Numbered from the stretch's first letter, positions 8,179 through 17,340 are shown. The stretch is DNA of 48,731 bases from AEGEAN-183 sp964614345 (GCA_964614345.1 CAZTLP010000006.1:1-48731), one strand, 5' to 3'. Program-made: numbers and translations. Notes: a model not told the origin generated them from the letters alone.

Positions 8179-9087
8179 ATGAATTTAAGTGATAAAGACC
8201 TTAATTTGTTTGTTGTCTTTGACGTTATTTATACAGAAAGAAATTTAACTAAAGCAGGTCAAGTACTGGGAATAACTCAACCGGCTGTTAGTAATGCACT
8301 GTCTAGACTTCGAGAAAATTTTAATGATGATCTTTTCGTAAGAACTTCTAAAGGTATGGCACCTACCCCTGTTGCTGAGAATATGGTGAATGATATTAGG
8401 GAAGCCTTAGACCTGTTAAGAAACTCTATTTCAGAATCTGAATCATTTAATCCTAAAACAGCTAATGCCACTTTCAGAATTTCTATAGGAGACACCTCTG
8501 AGTATCGGCTACTACCAGAGCTAATTAAAAATATATCTAAATCTGCACCAGGAGTAGATGTTCAAAGCTACTTAACACCTCGGCACGAGACTCCTAAAGA
8601 ATTAGCAGCAGGAAATATAGATTTTGCCATAGACCCTCCTATTCACACCGACCCAAACCTTAGTCATGAAAAAATTTATGAGGATCAATATGTTCTTGTT
8701 ATAAATAAGAAACATCCTTTTGCAAAAAAGAAAAAAATCTCTATAGATGAATATTTGAGCCTTTCCCATATACATATTTCTAAAGACCAGCATGTTTTGG
8801 GACATATTGACACTGCACTAAATAACCTTGGTTTAGCCAGAAGAATTGCTCTCAGAGCTCAACATTTCTTGGTTGCGCCTTATATTCTTGAGAAATCTGA
8901 ACTAGCTATAACTACCATAAAAAGCTTCACTAAAGGTAAAGATTTCAAGATCTTACCTCTTCCTTTTGAAGTAAAGCCTCTGGTTCTGCACCTTTACTGG
9001 CATAGCAATAAAGACAAAGATCCTTCTAATAAATGGATGCGAGAACTTATCTTAAGTACTTACGGGAAAATACAAGGAAAAAGATAA
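8179..9087 (+). CDS. LysR-family transcriptional regulator
   Basis: 302 aa. The N-terminal winged helix-turn-helix is clear: RNLTKAGQVLGITQPAVSNA then LSRLRENFNDDLFVRTSKGM, residues about 20-65. The C-terminal effector-binding domain follows (FRISIGDTSEYRLLPELIKN onward). DDLFVRT and PTPVAE place it near the NodD/LinR-type LysR group. It is transcribed divergently from the acyl-CoA dehydrogenase gene, the usual arrangement for a LysR regulator and its target. The inducer is unknown. The stop is 2 nt from the 3' end of tRNA-Leu on the opposite strand. Confidence 0.9.
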   Translation: MNLSDKDLNLFVVFDVIYTERNLTKAGQVLGITQPAVSNALSRLRENFNDDLFVRTSKGMAPTPVAENMVNDIREALDLLRNSISESESFNPKTANATFRISIGDTSEYRLLPELIKNISKSAPGVDVQSYLTPRHETPKELAAGNIDFAIDPPIHTDPNLSHEKIYEDQYVLVINKKHPFAKKKKISIDEYLSLSHIHISKDQHVLGHIDTALNNLGLARRIALRAQHFLVAPYILEKSELAITTIKSFTKGKDFKILPLPFEVKPLVLHLYWHSNKDKDPSNKWMRELILSTYGKIQGKR

Positions 9088-9089
9088 TC

Positions 9090-9174
9090 TGGTACGGATG
9101 GAGGGACTTGAACCCCCACGCCTTTCGGCACTAGAACCTAAATCTAGCGTGTCTACCAATTCCACCACATCCGC
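9090..9174 (-). tRNA. tRNA-Leu (anticodon TAG)
   Basis: The minus strand gives acceptor GCGGATG pairing with CATCCGT (first pair G-U), discriminator A and encoded CCA. The anticodon stem CTAGA/TCTAG closes loop TTTAGGT with anticodon TAG. A long class II variable arm (TGCCGAAAGGCG) and T-loop TTCAAGT are present. It reads CUN leucine codons. Confidence 0.93.
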
Positions 9175-9185
9175 TAACTGAGTGC

Positions 9186-9191
9186 ATTATA
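9186..9191 (-). promoter_or_regulatory. -10 element of the tRNA-Leu promoter
   Basis: A perfect TATAAT on the minus strand lies 11 nt before the mature tRNA 5' end in the 41-nt gap after the coiled-coil gene. No good -35 box at standard spacing was seen. Confidence 0.45.
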
Positions 9192-9215
9192 AATAAGCTT
9201 TAACAAAATAAAATC

Positions 9216-9878
9216 TTATTTGTTTATTGGGAAATCCTCAATTTTTATTTGAAGCTTATCAAGCTCCTCCTCAATTTCTATAAGAGCTTTGTTGATCTGT
9301 ATTCGGTAAGCATCAAATGCTTCTATTGCTTCCGCTTGTGATTGTAATCTTTCGTTGATATCTAAACTTTCACTAGATGCGTCTAGGTTGGAAAGTTTTG
9401 TCTTTAAATCGGCTTGAACTTTCTCTAGTTTAGCTATCTCTAAGCCTCTTGCTCTTTGCTTAGCTAAAATTGAATTATTCGTTTTAGAAATTTCTTCAAC
9501 AGATTCTTTTACTTCTTTTAACTGGTTGGTTAAAGAGTCAATATTCTTTCTATTCCTTTTATTACTTAAATCCCAAAGTTTTCTTATTTCTTTATCTATA
9601 AATTTAGTCTTTTCTTCTAGAGAGTCTAGGGTCTCTTCATTTTCAACCTTCATTGAATTAACTTCTTCCTCCAAGAAACTAATCCTCTCAACAAAACTTT
9701 GACCAGCTTCTTGCTGATAGCCGGATGCATTAAAGAACCATAATCCAAGTATGACTAATCCACCTAAATTTATTAAACCTAATAGAGAAACAAAAAGTAA
9801 GCTACTACCTCCAATATTTCTTCTTTTCCGATTATCTAAAGCTTCAGATCTTACCGGTTTTATGTCTGACGAATTCAA
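9216..9878 (-). CDS. Membrane-anchored coiled-coil protein of unknown function
   Basis: 220 aa. A basic N-terminal cytoplasmic segment (LDNRKRRN) is followed by one transmembrane helix at about residues 25-48, then a charged region (residues about 58-215) with heptad-like spacing that should form a long periplasmic coiled coil. The topology recalls bitopic envelope or division proteins, but no family motif is recognisable, so no function is claimed. The gene stands alone; tRNA-Leu follows 41 nt downstream and an acyl-CoA dehydrogenase gene diverges upstream. Confidence 0.7.
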   Translation of the reverse strand: MNSSDIKPVRSEALDNRKRRNIGGSSLLFVSLLGLINLGGLVILGLWFFNASGYQQEAGQSFVERISFLEEEVNSMKVENEETLDSLEEKTKFIDKEIRKLWDLSNKRNRKNIDSLTNQLKEVKESVEEISKTNNSILAKQRARGLEIAKLEKVQADLKTKLSNLDASSESLDINERLQSQAEAIEAFDAYRIQINKALIEIEEELDKLQIKIEDFPINK

Positions 9879-9997
9879 GATTAATTATTAACTAATTTTA
9901 AACTTATTTTAGCCTTTCATTATATTTCTTCGTAGATACAATATGCTAATAACATTAAAAGTTAAATTTAAAAAAATAGTTAAGAATAGGAGAATAA

Positions 9998-11110
9998 ATG
10001 AATTTTGAATTTTCATCTGATCAAATGCTATTAAAAGATCAGGCTCGCAAGTTCCTAGAAAGTGAAGAATCTGTAAAAAAAGCAAGAGAAGTCCTGGAGG
10101 GTCAACAAACACACGATGAATCCCTCTGGAAGGCTGTAATAGAAATGGGTTGGACAGCTACAACTATCCCAGAAGAATTCGATGGCCTAGGATTAGGCTA
10201 CCTAGAACTATGTGTTATTGCCGAAGAACTAGGAAGGAGTTTAGCTCCAACACCATTTTCTTCCAGTGTTTATCTTGCCACAGAAGCATTGATTAACCTG
10301 GGTTCTAAAGAACAAAAACAGAATTATTTACCTAAGTTAGCAGCCGGAGAAATAATTGGGACACTGGCACATACTGAAAGCACCAGTGCTCCTTCAATTG
10401 AGAACCTTAGTTGTGAACTAAAGGGCAACAAACTTAATGGAACAAAAATAGCTGTTACTGATGGTGATATAGCTAATTTTGCTGTTGTTTCTGCTAAAGA
10501 AGGTGAAAAGATAGTACTTTGTTTAGTTGACCTTTCATTAAAAGGTGTAGAAGTTGCAAGCCAAAATACTCTAGACCCGTCAAGATCGCATGCTTCAATA
10601 GATTTCAAAGACGCAGAAGCAGAAATTTTAGGTACTGACAAAGATGGCTGGGAAGCTTTACAAGAAATCCTAGATAGAGCTGCGGTTCTATTTGCGTTCG
10701 AACAATTAGGTGGTGCTGAAGCTTGCATGGATATGGCGAAAGATTATGCAATGGGAAGGTTTGCGTTTGGTCGACCCATAGCCTCTTTTCAAGCCATAAA
10801 ACACAAAATTGCGGATATGTATATTGCGGTAGAGCTTGCAAGATCAAATTGTTATTTTGGGGCTTGGGCTTTGAGTACAGATGCACCGGAACTTCCAACA
10901 GCAGCTGCTACTTCTAGAGTTAGTGCCAGCAAAGCTTTTTATGAGTGTTCAAAAGAAAATATTCAAACCCATGGAGGAATGGGTTTTACTTGGGAATTTG
11001 ACTGCCATCTCTATTACAGAAGATGTAGGCAACTTGCAGCAAATATTGGAAGCCAAGCTGTATGGAAAAATAAATTAATTAGCTCCTTGGAAAGAGCTAA
11101 TCAAATATAG
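9998..11110 (+). CDS. Acyl-CoA dehydrogenase, smaller subunit of a paired set
   Basis: 370 aa with TAGGAG 5-10 nt before the ATG. It has the ACAD fold: N-terminal helical domain (FSSDQMLLKDQARKFLES), central domain GTLAHTESTSAPSIENLSC, C-terminal domain RFAFGRPIASFQAIKHKIAD and QTHGGMGFTWEFDCHLYYRR. The last motif is typical of the FadE26/IpdE-like branch. A second, longer dehydrogenase starts 9 nt after the stop with its own AGGAG site. Such adjacent pairs often form alpha2beta2 heterotetramers that oxidise steroid side chains or other bulky acyl-CoAs in actinobacteria; that comparison is from family knowledge and the substrate here is not known. Confidence 0.87.
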   Translation: MNFEFSSDQMLLKDQARKFLESEESVKKAREVLEGQQTHDESLWKAVIEMGWTATTIPEEFDGLGLGYLELCVIAEELGRSLAPTPFSSSVYLATEALINLGSKEQKQNYLPKLAAGEIIGTLAHTESTSAPSIENLSCELKGNKLNGTKIAVTDGDIANFAVVSAKEGEKIVLCLVDLSLKGVEVASQNTLDPSRSHASIDFKDAEAEILGTDKDGWEALQEILDRAAVLFAFEQLGGAEACMDMAKDYAMGRFAFGRPIASFQAIKHKIADMYIAVELARSNCYFGAWALSTDAPELPTAAATSRVSASKAFYECSKENIQTHGGMGFTWEFDCHLYYRRCRQLAANIGSQAVWKNKLISSLERANQI

Positions 11111-11119
11111 GAGAAAGTT

Positions 11120-12352
11120 ATGGATTTTAATGATACCGCTGAAGAAGCTAAGTTTAGAAAAGAGGTAAGCGATTGGTTAAGTGCCAATGCTACATTAAAG
11201 GAAGATGAAGAATCAGGTAGTTACCCAGGTATGGGTGAAGATGATGCTTTATCCTTAGCAAAAAAATGGGCAGCTAAGCTATACGATAGTGGATGGGCAT
11301 GTCTACATTGGCCAAAAGAGTATGGAGGGAGAGGTTCAACCCCTATTGAAAGGGTGATTTGGGGACAAGAAGCTTCAAAATACAGAATTCCAGGAGGTTT
11401 CTTTGAAATAGGGCAAGGCATGGCTGGACCTGTTCTAATGATGTATGCAACAGAAGAACAGAAAAAGAGATATTTACCACCTATGGCTAAGGGAGAAGAA
11501 ATCTGGTGTCAATTATTTAGTGAGCCAGGAGCTGGCTCTGATCTAGCAGGATTAAAAACTAAATCTGTTCTTGAAGGTGACACTTGGACTATTAATGGCC
11601 AAAAAATATGGACCTCAGGAGCCCATTACAGTGACTATGGAATACTGGTTACCAGAAGTGATCCTTCTGCGCAAAAGCATAAAGGGCTTACTTATTTCTT
11701 CCTAGATATGAAGAGTCCAGGTGTTGAAGTTAGGCCCATTAAACAAATTTCAGGCGGAGCAAACTTCAATGAGGTGTATTTTACTGATGTAAAAATACCA
11801 GATGAACAAAGATTAGGTTCTGTCGGTGATGGATGGAAAGTGGCCCTTACAACATTAATGAATGAAAGACTGGCTGTTGGAGATGCTTCTGGTCCAGATT
11901 TTCAAGAAGCTTTTAACCTTGCTTGCGGCCATGATTTAAATGGTGATTTAGCAATCAAGGATGGGTCCGTTCGAGATAAGTTAGCTGATTGGTATTGCCA
12001 AGCAAGTGGACTGAAATACACGAAATACAGAAATATTTCTGCTCTTTCTAGGGGCGAAACTCCAGGTCCACAAGCATCAATTACAAAAATTGTTAGCGGT
12101 AATAAATTACAAGAAGTAGCAAATTTTGGTATGGACCTAATGGATGCTGCAGGCATAGTTAGACCAGAGTCCGCTGACGCTGAACAAAATATGTATCAAA
12201 TGGGATTCTTTGGAGCTGCGGGAATTAGAATAGCTGGGGGAACTGACGAAATTCTCAGAAATATAATTTCTGAACAAGTGCTAGGACTGCCTCAAGATAT
12301 GAGAGCAGATAAAGGTATTCCTTTTAACGAAATACCTTCAAGCAATAAATAA
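11120..12352 (+). CDS. Acyl-CoA dehydrogenase, larger subunit of a paired set
   Basis: 410 aa. Motifs include WPKEYGGRGSTPIERVIW, QLFSEPGAGSDLAGLKTKS (FAD/acyl-binding), GQKIWTSGAHYSDYGILVTR and the C-terminal IRIAGGTDEILRNIISEQVL. The spacing from the upstream dehydrogenase is 9 nt with AGGAG, so the two are co-translated. It should be the partner subunit in a heteromeric acyl-CoA dehydrogenase. The mnmC frame begins at or just after this stop with no obvious promoter, so mnmC may be read through from this transcript. Confidence 0.88.
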   Translation: MDFNDTAEEAKFRKEVSDWLSANATLKEDEESGSYPGMGEDDALSLAKKWAAKLYDSGWACLHWPKEYGGRGSTPIERVIWGQEASKYRIPGGFFEIGQGMAGPVLMMYATEEQKKRYLPPMAKGEEIWCQLFSEPGAGSDLAGLKTKSVLEGDTWTINGQKIWTSGAHYSDYGILVTRSDPSAQKHKGLTYFFLDMKSPGVEVRPIKQISGGANFNEVYFTDVKIPDEQRLGSVGDGWKVALTTLMNERLAVGDASGPDFQEAFNLACGHDLNGDLAIKDGSVRDKLADWYCQASGLKYTKYRNISALSRGETPGPQASITKIVSGNKLQEVANFGMDLMDAAGIVRPESADAEQNMYQMGFFGAAGIRIAGGTDEILRNIISEQVLGLPQDMRADKGIPFNEIPSSNK

Positions 12353-12368
12353 AAGCTCGTTAGATACA

Positions 12369-14159
12369 CTGCAAGACTCTCCTCTTTTTATAAAGGAGGC
12401 TGAGGTTGATTGGGTTTATGGAGAACCCTTTTCAAAAAGATATAAAGACCATTATTTCTCAAAAGGCAAGGCAGTTGAGGAAGCTGAATTTGTTTTTATT
12501 GAAGGCAACAACTTAAAGGAAAGATGGTCAAGACTTAAAGAACACGAAGTTTTTAATATAGTAGAGCTTGGATTTGGATCAGCTATTAATTTTCTTACCA
12601 CAGTAAAAAACTGGGTTGAATATAGAAAAACCAATGCTTGGTTACATTATTTTTCTATCGAAAACAGCCCTTTAGCATTTGAAGATATTAAACGGACCCT
12701 AGAAGGACATGATGAATTAGATACTTTTTCTAGAAAACTATTAGAAAATTATCCTATCAACAGCAAAGGACTGCAAAGAATAGAATTCTTAGATGAAAAC
12801 GTTAGCCTGACACTTTCTTTTGAAGAAGTTATTTCTTGCTTGAAAGATCTGGATCCAAAATTAGTCTCTTTTGATGCATGCTTTCATGATGGATTTGCAC
12901 CACAAAGGAATAAAGAGATGTGGGGTACGGAGGTATTTCATTATTTATCTAAGCTAAGTCATGACAAAACCACCTACGCAACTTTTTCTTCTTCTAGAAT
13001 TGTCTCGGAAGGACTCAACCAAAATGGCTTCGAAGCACAAAAAGATAAGGGCTTTGGGAATAAACGGTATATGACTAAAGCTACTTGGAGTAAAAAGAGT
13101 AATAAAAAAAATAATTCAAGAAAAAAAGAAGTTGCCATCGTAGGAGCTGGAATAGCTGGCTGTACTTTAGCAAAGAAGCTAATTGATAAAGGGCATAGTG
13201 TTAGCATTTTTGAAAAGAATGATGGCATTGATAGAGGCCCCTCAAGCTTTGAAGCCTTGGTTGTTTACCCTAGACTTTCTGCCTTTAACACACCCTACTC
13301 TCAATTTTGTTTACACTCTTACTTATATTCAACAAGATATTATGATGCTCTAAAAACCTCACATTGGAATAAAACTGGGGTTTTAATGCTAGATTTTAAT
13401 GAAACTACCCACAAAAGATTTAATGCTCTTCTAAATGCAAGACAAGATGAAAAAATATTTAAAAAAGTATCAAAGGAAGAGGCTGGTAAGTTGGCAGGAA
13501 TCTCTGTCCCTACAGGCGGTCTTTATTTTAAAGAAGCAGGTTGGCTAAACCCCAAGACTTATATTGAAGACTTACTTAATATTTCTCAGATCAATTTCAT
13601 ACCACAAGAAGTAACAAAAATTTCAAAAACAAAAGTTTATCTTGAAGATCGTGAATATGCCTTTGACCATATCTGTGTGTGCTCTTCTTTTGAGACCAAC
13701 AAGCTTATTAACTTGAAGGGGATTAAAAAAAAGGGAGGACAAATAACCTATCTAAGCAAGAGCTCGGATATTGCTAACCTTAAAATTCCAATATGTGCTG
13801 AAGGCTATATTTCACCTACTTCAAAAAAATTTTTAGTTACAGGTTCAACGTATTCTGATTCCTTAAAGGAGAAAACTACTTTGGAAGATGATTTTAAAAA
13901 TGTAGAAAAGTTAAAGTTGATTACTAATAAAAAAGTTGAGGTGTTAGATTCCGATTATGGTTACAGATCTACTACTAAAGATCATTTACCTCTTGTAGGT
14001 AAATCAAATGATGTCTTTATAAATACCTGTCATGGATCTCGTGGAACTACAAGTGCTCCAATAAGTGCTCAATTCATATGTGACCTTATTGACAATTCAC
14101 CTCCAATTTTTGGAAAAGAAATGATTAAATCTCTGAACCCAGAAAGGTTTATAAATTAA
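12369..14159 (+). CDS. mnmC: Bifunctional tRNA 5-methylaminomethyl-2-thiouridine synthesis protein MnmC (non-canonical start)
   Basis: Catalyses the last two steps of mnm5s2U34 synthesis: FAD-dependent removal of the carboxymethyl group and SAM-dependent methylation. The methyltransferase domain (about 12400-13090) has HYFSKGKAVEEAEFVFIEGN, SAM loop ELGFGSAINFL (12564-12596) and DACFHDGFAPQRNKEMW. The FAD domain starts near 13130 with EVAIVGAGIAGCTLAKKL and ends with HGSRGTTSAPISAQF. The frame is open from 12303, yet holds no ATG, GTG or TTG before a TTG at 12840 deep inside the methyltransferase domain. By alignment from memory with E. coli MnmC, the start should be near a CTG at 12369 (596 aa); an ATA at 12345 is an alternative. 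A sequencing error is possible. The last 11 nt overlap the convergent lipoprotein gene. Confidence 0.85.
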   Translation: MQDSPLFIKEAEVDWVYGEPFSKRYKDHYFSKGKAVEEAEFVFIEGNNLKERWSRLKEHEVFNIVELGFGSAINFLTTVKNWVEYRKTNAWLHYFSIENSPLAFEDIKRTLEGHDELDTFSRKLLENYPINSKGLQRIEFLDENVSLTLSFEEVISCLKDLDPKLVSFDACFHDGFAPQRNKEMWGTEVFHYLSKLSHDKTTYATFSSSRIVSEGLNQNGFEAQKDKGFGNKRYMTKATWSKKSNKKNNSRKKEVAIVGAGIAGCTLAKKLIDKGHSVSIFEKNDGIDRGPSSFEALVVYPRLSAFNTPYSQFCLHSYLYSTRYYDALKTSHWNKTGVLMLDFNETTHKRFNALLNARQDEKIFKKVSKEEAGKLAGISVPTGGLYFKEAGWLNPKTYIEDLLNISQINFIPQEVTKISKTKVYLEDREYAFDHICVCSSFETNKLINLKGIKKKGGQITYLSKSSDIANLKIPICAEGYISPTSKKFLVTGSTYSDSLKEKTTLEDDFKNVEKLKLITNKKVEVLDSDYGYRSTTKDHLPLVGKSNDVFINTCHGSRGTTSAPISAQFICDLIDNSPPIFGKEMIKSLNPERFIN

Positions 14160-14670
14160 CCTTGAATGAAGAAATAGCTTCTTCTACGAGTGCGTTAACT
14201 TCTTCTTGTTCCTTTGGACCAGTAGATCGTTTAAATCGAGAAAAAGCATACCAAACTACTTCATCTGTTTTAGCATCATGAAACCTTATGGTAATGGCAT
14301 CTTTATCTACCTGATAATACCTTTCTATAGGATCATCAAGATACCCTCTTCTATAGGATGAACCATAGTTTCTGGTCCTATCAATCTCTCTCTCGGTAGC
14401 TATATAAAACCTAACAATCATGTTCGGTTCAGAAGACTTTTTAAAACCTCTTTTCAATAAAGACTGCTCTATCGACCTTGCAACCCTTTGAAGCATTATA
14501 GGATTAATACTTATCTGAGAAGGCTCTTCTATTACGTCAAAAGATTCTATTGAAAAGGTGTTGTAAATAGAGAGATCATAAACTTTATCTGTATCAGTTT
14601 CTATTTTTAGCTGAGTAGCGCAACCAGTAGCTAGTAAAATAATGACACTAATGATAAATGTATTCTTCAT
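14149..14670 (-). CDS. DUF4136-like outer-membrane lipoprotein
   Basis: 173 aa with a lipoprotein signal: MKNTFIISVIILLATGC, lipobox LATGC, acylated at Cys17. The body (YDLSIYNTFSIESFDV, RVARSIEQSLLKRGF, MIVRFYIATEREI, DAITIRFHDAKTDEVVWYA, FSRF) fits the DUF4136 family of small lipoproteins of unknown function. The residue after the acylated Cys is Ala, so Lol sorting to the outer membrane is expected. Its 3' end overlaps mnmC on the opposite strand by 11 nt. Confidence 0.75.
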   Translation of the reverse strand: MKNTFIISVIILLATGCATQLKIETDTDKVYDLSIYNTFSIESFDVIEEPSQISINPIMLQRVARSIEQSLLKRGFKKSSEPNMIVRFYIATEREIDRTRNYGSSYRRGYLDDPIERYYQVDKDAITIRFHDAKTDEVVWYAFSRFKRSTGPKEQEEVNALVEEAISSFKVNL

Positions 14671-14701
14671 GCCTTTATTTTAAAACCAAAAATGAATATT
14701 T

Positions 14702-15307
14702 TCAGAATAAAATAAAGAACTTTCGACCAAGTTTCTTTTTGCATTTCTGATATTGGCTATTGTATAAGTTAGATTGTCTTTGAACTTTATCCGCAACTCC
14801 TAACAACCAAGGTTTATTGCGATAACTTCCTTTTTTATAGCCTCCTCTGCCTTCATGATAGGCAAGATATAAAGCCCTGGCATTGGTCTTTTCAATATTA
14901 AGTTGTTTCATGCTTTTCGAGTTATACCAACCAATGAAATCAATAGCATCATCAAAATCATTCCTGGATTTAAACCATTTCCCTCTTTCTTTTAAATACA
15001 TCTCCCAAGTTCCATCTATTGCCTGAGCATAACCCCTAGCAGAGCTTTGTCTTTTCCAAGGAATAAAACCCAAGAGTTTAGTTCTAGGAGGTTTTGCAGC
15101 AGCAATAAAACTAGACTCTTGTTTTATTATGGCCATCGTAACTGACACTGGAATATTCCAACGGTCTTCTGTCCTTTTTGCTGCTTTATACCAAGATCTC
15201 TTCTCTTTGAAGATTTTACAAACATCTGCTGCATTTTCTGGCGGACCTGAAGTGGCACATGCGGAGATTAGAAAAATAGATAGGAATAGACTTACTATAT
15301 TTTTCAT
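14702..15307 (-). CDS. Lipoprotein lytic transglycosylase (SLT domain)
   Basis: 201 aa. Lipobox ISAC in MKNIVSLFLSIFLISACA. The transglycosylase SLT-like fold shows the catalytic glutamate in MAIIKQESSF, followed by SARGYAQAIDGTWEMY and a later helix ARALYLAYHEGRGGY. The enzyme cuts peptidoglycan glycan strands to 1,6-anhydro ends and would sit on the outer membrane. It is smaller than E. coli MltC/MltE relatives with extra domains. It starts 5 nt after the ligA stop, so it belongs to the smc-zipA-ligA transcript, placing a cell-wall enzyme next to a division gene. Confidence 0.8.
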   Translation of the reverse strand: MKNIVSLFLSIFLISACATSGPPENAADVCKIFKEKRSWYKAAKRTEDRWNIPVSVTMAIIKQESSFIAAAKPPRTKLLGFIPWKRQSSARGYAQAIDGTWEMYLKERGKWFKSRNDFDDAIDFIGWYNSKSMKQLNIEKTNARALYLAYHEGRGGYKKGSYRNKPWLLGVADKVQRQSNLYNSQYQKCKKKLGRKFFILF

Positions 15308-15312
15308 TCTAA

Positions 15313-17340
15313 TCAGATTAACAAATCTATAACTTCTTTTTCATTTAGAGTTTTAATATTAAGGTCTTCTGCTTTAGAAAGTTTTGAACCTGGTTTCTCA
15401 CCCGATATTAAAAAGTCTGTTTTAGCTGAAATACTTGAAGTCACTTTAGCTCCTCTAATAATTAGCTGTTCTTTTAACTCGTTTCTAGAAAAGGAAGTAA
15501 ATGAACCTGTTATGACAATAGTTTTACCTGAAAATTTTGAACTATTATCAGTTTGTGGCGGGGTGAGCTTAAGTCCAAGTGAAATTAATTCATCTACAAG
15601 TTCAATACTATTTTTATCTGAAAAAAAATCGAATATAAAATCAGCCGCAACTGGCCCTATGTCGTTTATTTCAATTAGATCTTCTTTAGAAGCCTGCATT
15701 AATCTTTTTATTTCTTTGAAATTGCTAGCCAAATTAAATGCTGTAGCCTCGCCTACTTCTCTGATTCCTAAAGCGTAAATAAACCTTTGAAGACTAGTAT
15801 CTTTACTGGCTTTAATAGATTTAATTAGATTAGAGGAAGATTTAGAGGCGAACCCCTCAAGTGAAATGATATCTACTTCTTTAATCTTATAAAGATCAGA
15901 TACTGTCTTAATTATCTTTTTATCTATAAAAAGTCTAATAATCTTGTCGCCTAATCCATCTATGTTCATAGCATTTCTAGAAACAAAGTGCTTGATAACT
16001 TCCACTAATTGGGCTGGGCATTCTTGACCTTTCAAACACCTCAAGGCTGCCACACCTTCATCTCTAAAAAGCTCGCTATTACAGGAAGGGCAAGTCTTAG
16101 GCTGTTTTATTTTTGATTTTCTTTTTACAGAGTCTTTAAGGTCTACTTTGGTAACTTGAGGTATAACATCCCCAGCTCTTTTGATAATTACAACATCACC
16201 TTCTCTGACATCCAGCCGATCAATTTCATCGAAGTTGTGAAGACTAGCATTAGAAATAGTTACACCGCCTACCTTTATGGGTTCTAAATCAGCTACAGGA
16301 GTAATGCTTCCTAGCCTACCAACCTGGAAGGATATTGAGTTAATAACTGTTTTACCTGTTTCAGCGGGGAATTTTCGAGCTATGGCCCAACGTGGTGCCC
16401 TGCTGACTTTACCCATCCTTTGCTGAAGGTCGAAATTATTAACCTTGTAAACAACTCCATCTATCTCATAAGGCAAAGTTTTTCTTTTCGTTTCAATTTT
16501 TGAGAAATAATCAATACAGCTCTCAATTCCATTCGCAGTCACCGTTTCGGGATTTATAGGCAATCCCCATTTCTTAAAAAGCTGTAGCATTCCAAATTGA
16601 TTATTTGGAACTTCTTCAATAGAAGAATCAGATCCTCCATACCCATGAATAAAGAGCTTTAAAGGTCTAGAAGCGGTTATCTTTGGATCTAATTGTCTTA
16701 AACTACCTGCTGCAGCATTCCTGGGGTTAGCAAATGGTTTTTTTTCTTCTTCTTCTAACTTTCTATTTATTTTTTTAAACTCAGAGGATTCTATAAAAAC
16801 CTCTCCCCTAATCTCCAAAGAGGTGGGTACAGCAGGAACATCTTTATTTTTCAATAATTCTAAGGGGACTGAGTGTAGGGTTTTAATATTATGAGTGATG
16901 TCTTCACCTGTAGTTCCATCACCTCTTGTAGCTGCTTTGTCTAAAAACCCATTTTTATAAATTAAATTTACTGCCACTCCATCTAACTTAGGTTCGCAAC
17001 AATACTCAAGATCTTCATCTAAAACTAATCGTTCTTTTACTCTTTTATCAAAATCCTTTAAATCTTTGATACTGAAAGCATTATCTAAGGATAGCATTTG
17101 AGAACCGTGAGTTATTTTTTTGAAACCCGATAAAGGTTTCGACCCTATCCTTTGGGTAGGAGAAGCTTTGGAAAGTAATTCAGGAAATTTTTCTTCTAAG
17201 GACAATAGTTCTTGGAATAGAACATCGTATTCTGAATCTTCTATTTCGGGTGCATCAAGAACATGATACTTATAAGAATGTGATCTTAATAATGTAGAAA
17301 GTTTCTCAACTCGAAGCTGGTCTTCTTTTCTAGGCTTCAT
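15313..17340 (-). CDS. ligA: NAD-dependent DNA ligase LigA
   Basis: 675 aa, the normal family length. Domain order: Ia NAD-binding (YKYHVLDAPEIEDSEYDVLF), adenylation domain with nucleotide-binding lysine K118 in CCEPKLDG, OB fold, a zinc finger with four cysteines (CPSC, then LRCLKGQEC), helix-hairpin-helix repeats and a C-terminal BRCT domain (about 598-675, FSGKTIVITGSFTSFSRNEL). Seals nicks in DNA replication and repair. Order smc-zipA-ligA on the same strand is the standard gammaproteobacterial cluster; zipA ends 11 nt upstream. Confidence 0.97.
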   Translation of the reverse strand: MKPRKEDQLRVEKLSTLLRSHSYKYHVLDAPEIEDSEYDVLFQELLSLEEKFPELLSKASPTQRIGSKPLSGFKKITHGSQMLSLDNAFSIKDLKDFDKRVKERLVLDEDLEYCCEPKLDGVAVNLIYKNGFLDKAATRGDGTTGEDITHNIKTLHSVPLELLKNKDVPAVPTSLEIRGEVFIESSEFKKINRKLEEEEKKPFANPRNAAAGSLRQLDPKITASRPLKLFIHGYGGSDSSIEEVPNNQFGMLQLFKKWGLPINPETVTANGIESCIDYFSKIETKRKTLPYEIDGVVYKVNNFDLQQRMGKVSRAPRWAIARKFPAETGKTVINSISFQVGRLGSITPVADLEPIKVGGVTISNASLHNFDEIDRLDVREGDVVIIKRAGDVIPQVTKVDLKDSVKRKSKIKQPKTCPSCNSELFRDEGVAALRCLKGQECPAQLVEVIKHFVSRNAMNIDGLGDKIIRLFIDKKIIKTVSDLYKIKEVDIISLEGFASKSSSNLIKSIKASKDTSLQRFIYALGIREVGEATAFNLASNFKEIKRLMQASKEDLIEINDIGPVAADFIFDFFSDKNSIELVDELISLGLKLTPPQTDNSSKFSGKTIVITGSFTSFSRNELKEQLIIRGAKVTSSISAKTDFLISGEKPGSKLSKAEDLNIKTLNEKEVIDLLI

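Noticed and set aside
12400..12515. A small gene or frameshift start from TTG 12406 or ATG 12418 behind the AAAGGAGG at 12392-12399
   Set aside because: The frame ends within about 110 nt, is not related to any family, and the mnmC coding signal runs straight through in another frame.
12840..14159. Taking TTG at 12840 as the mnmC start
   Set aside because: The same frame upstream encodes the rest of the methyltransferase domain, including the SAM-binding loop ELGFGSAINFL, so this start would cut the domain in half.
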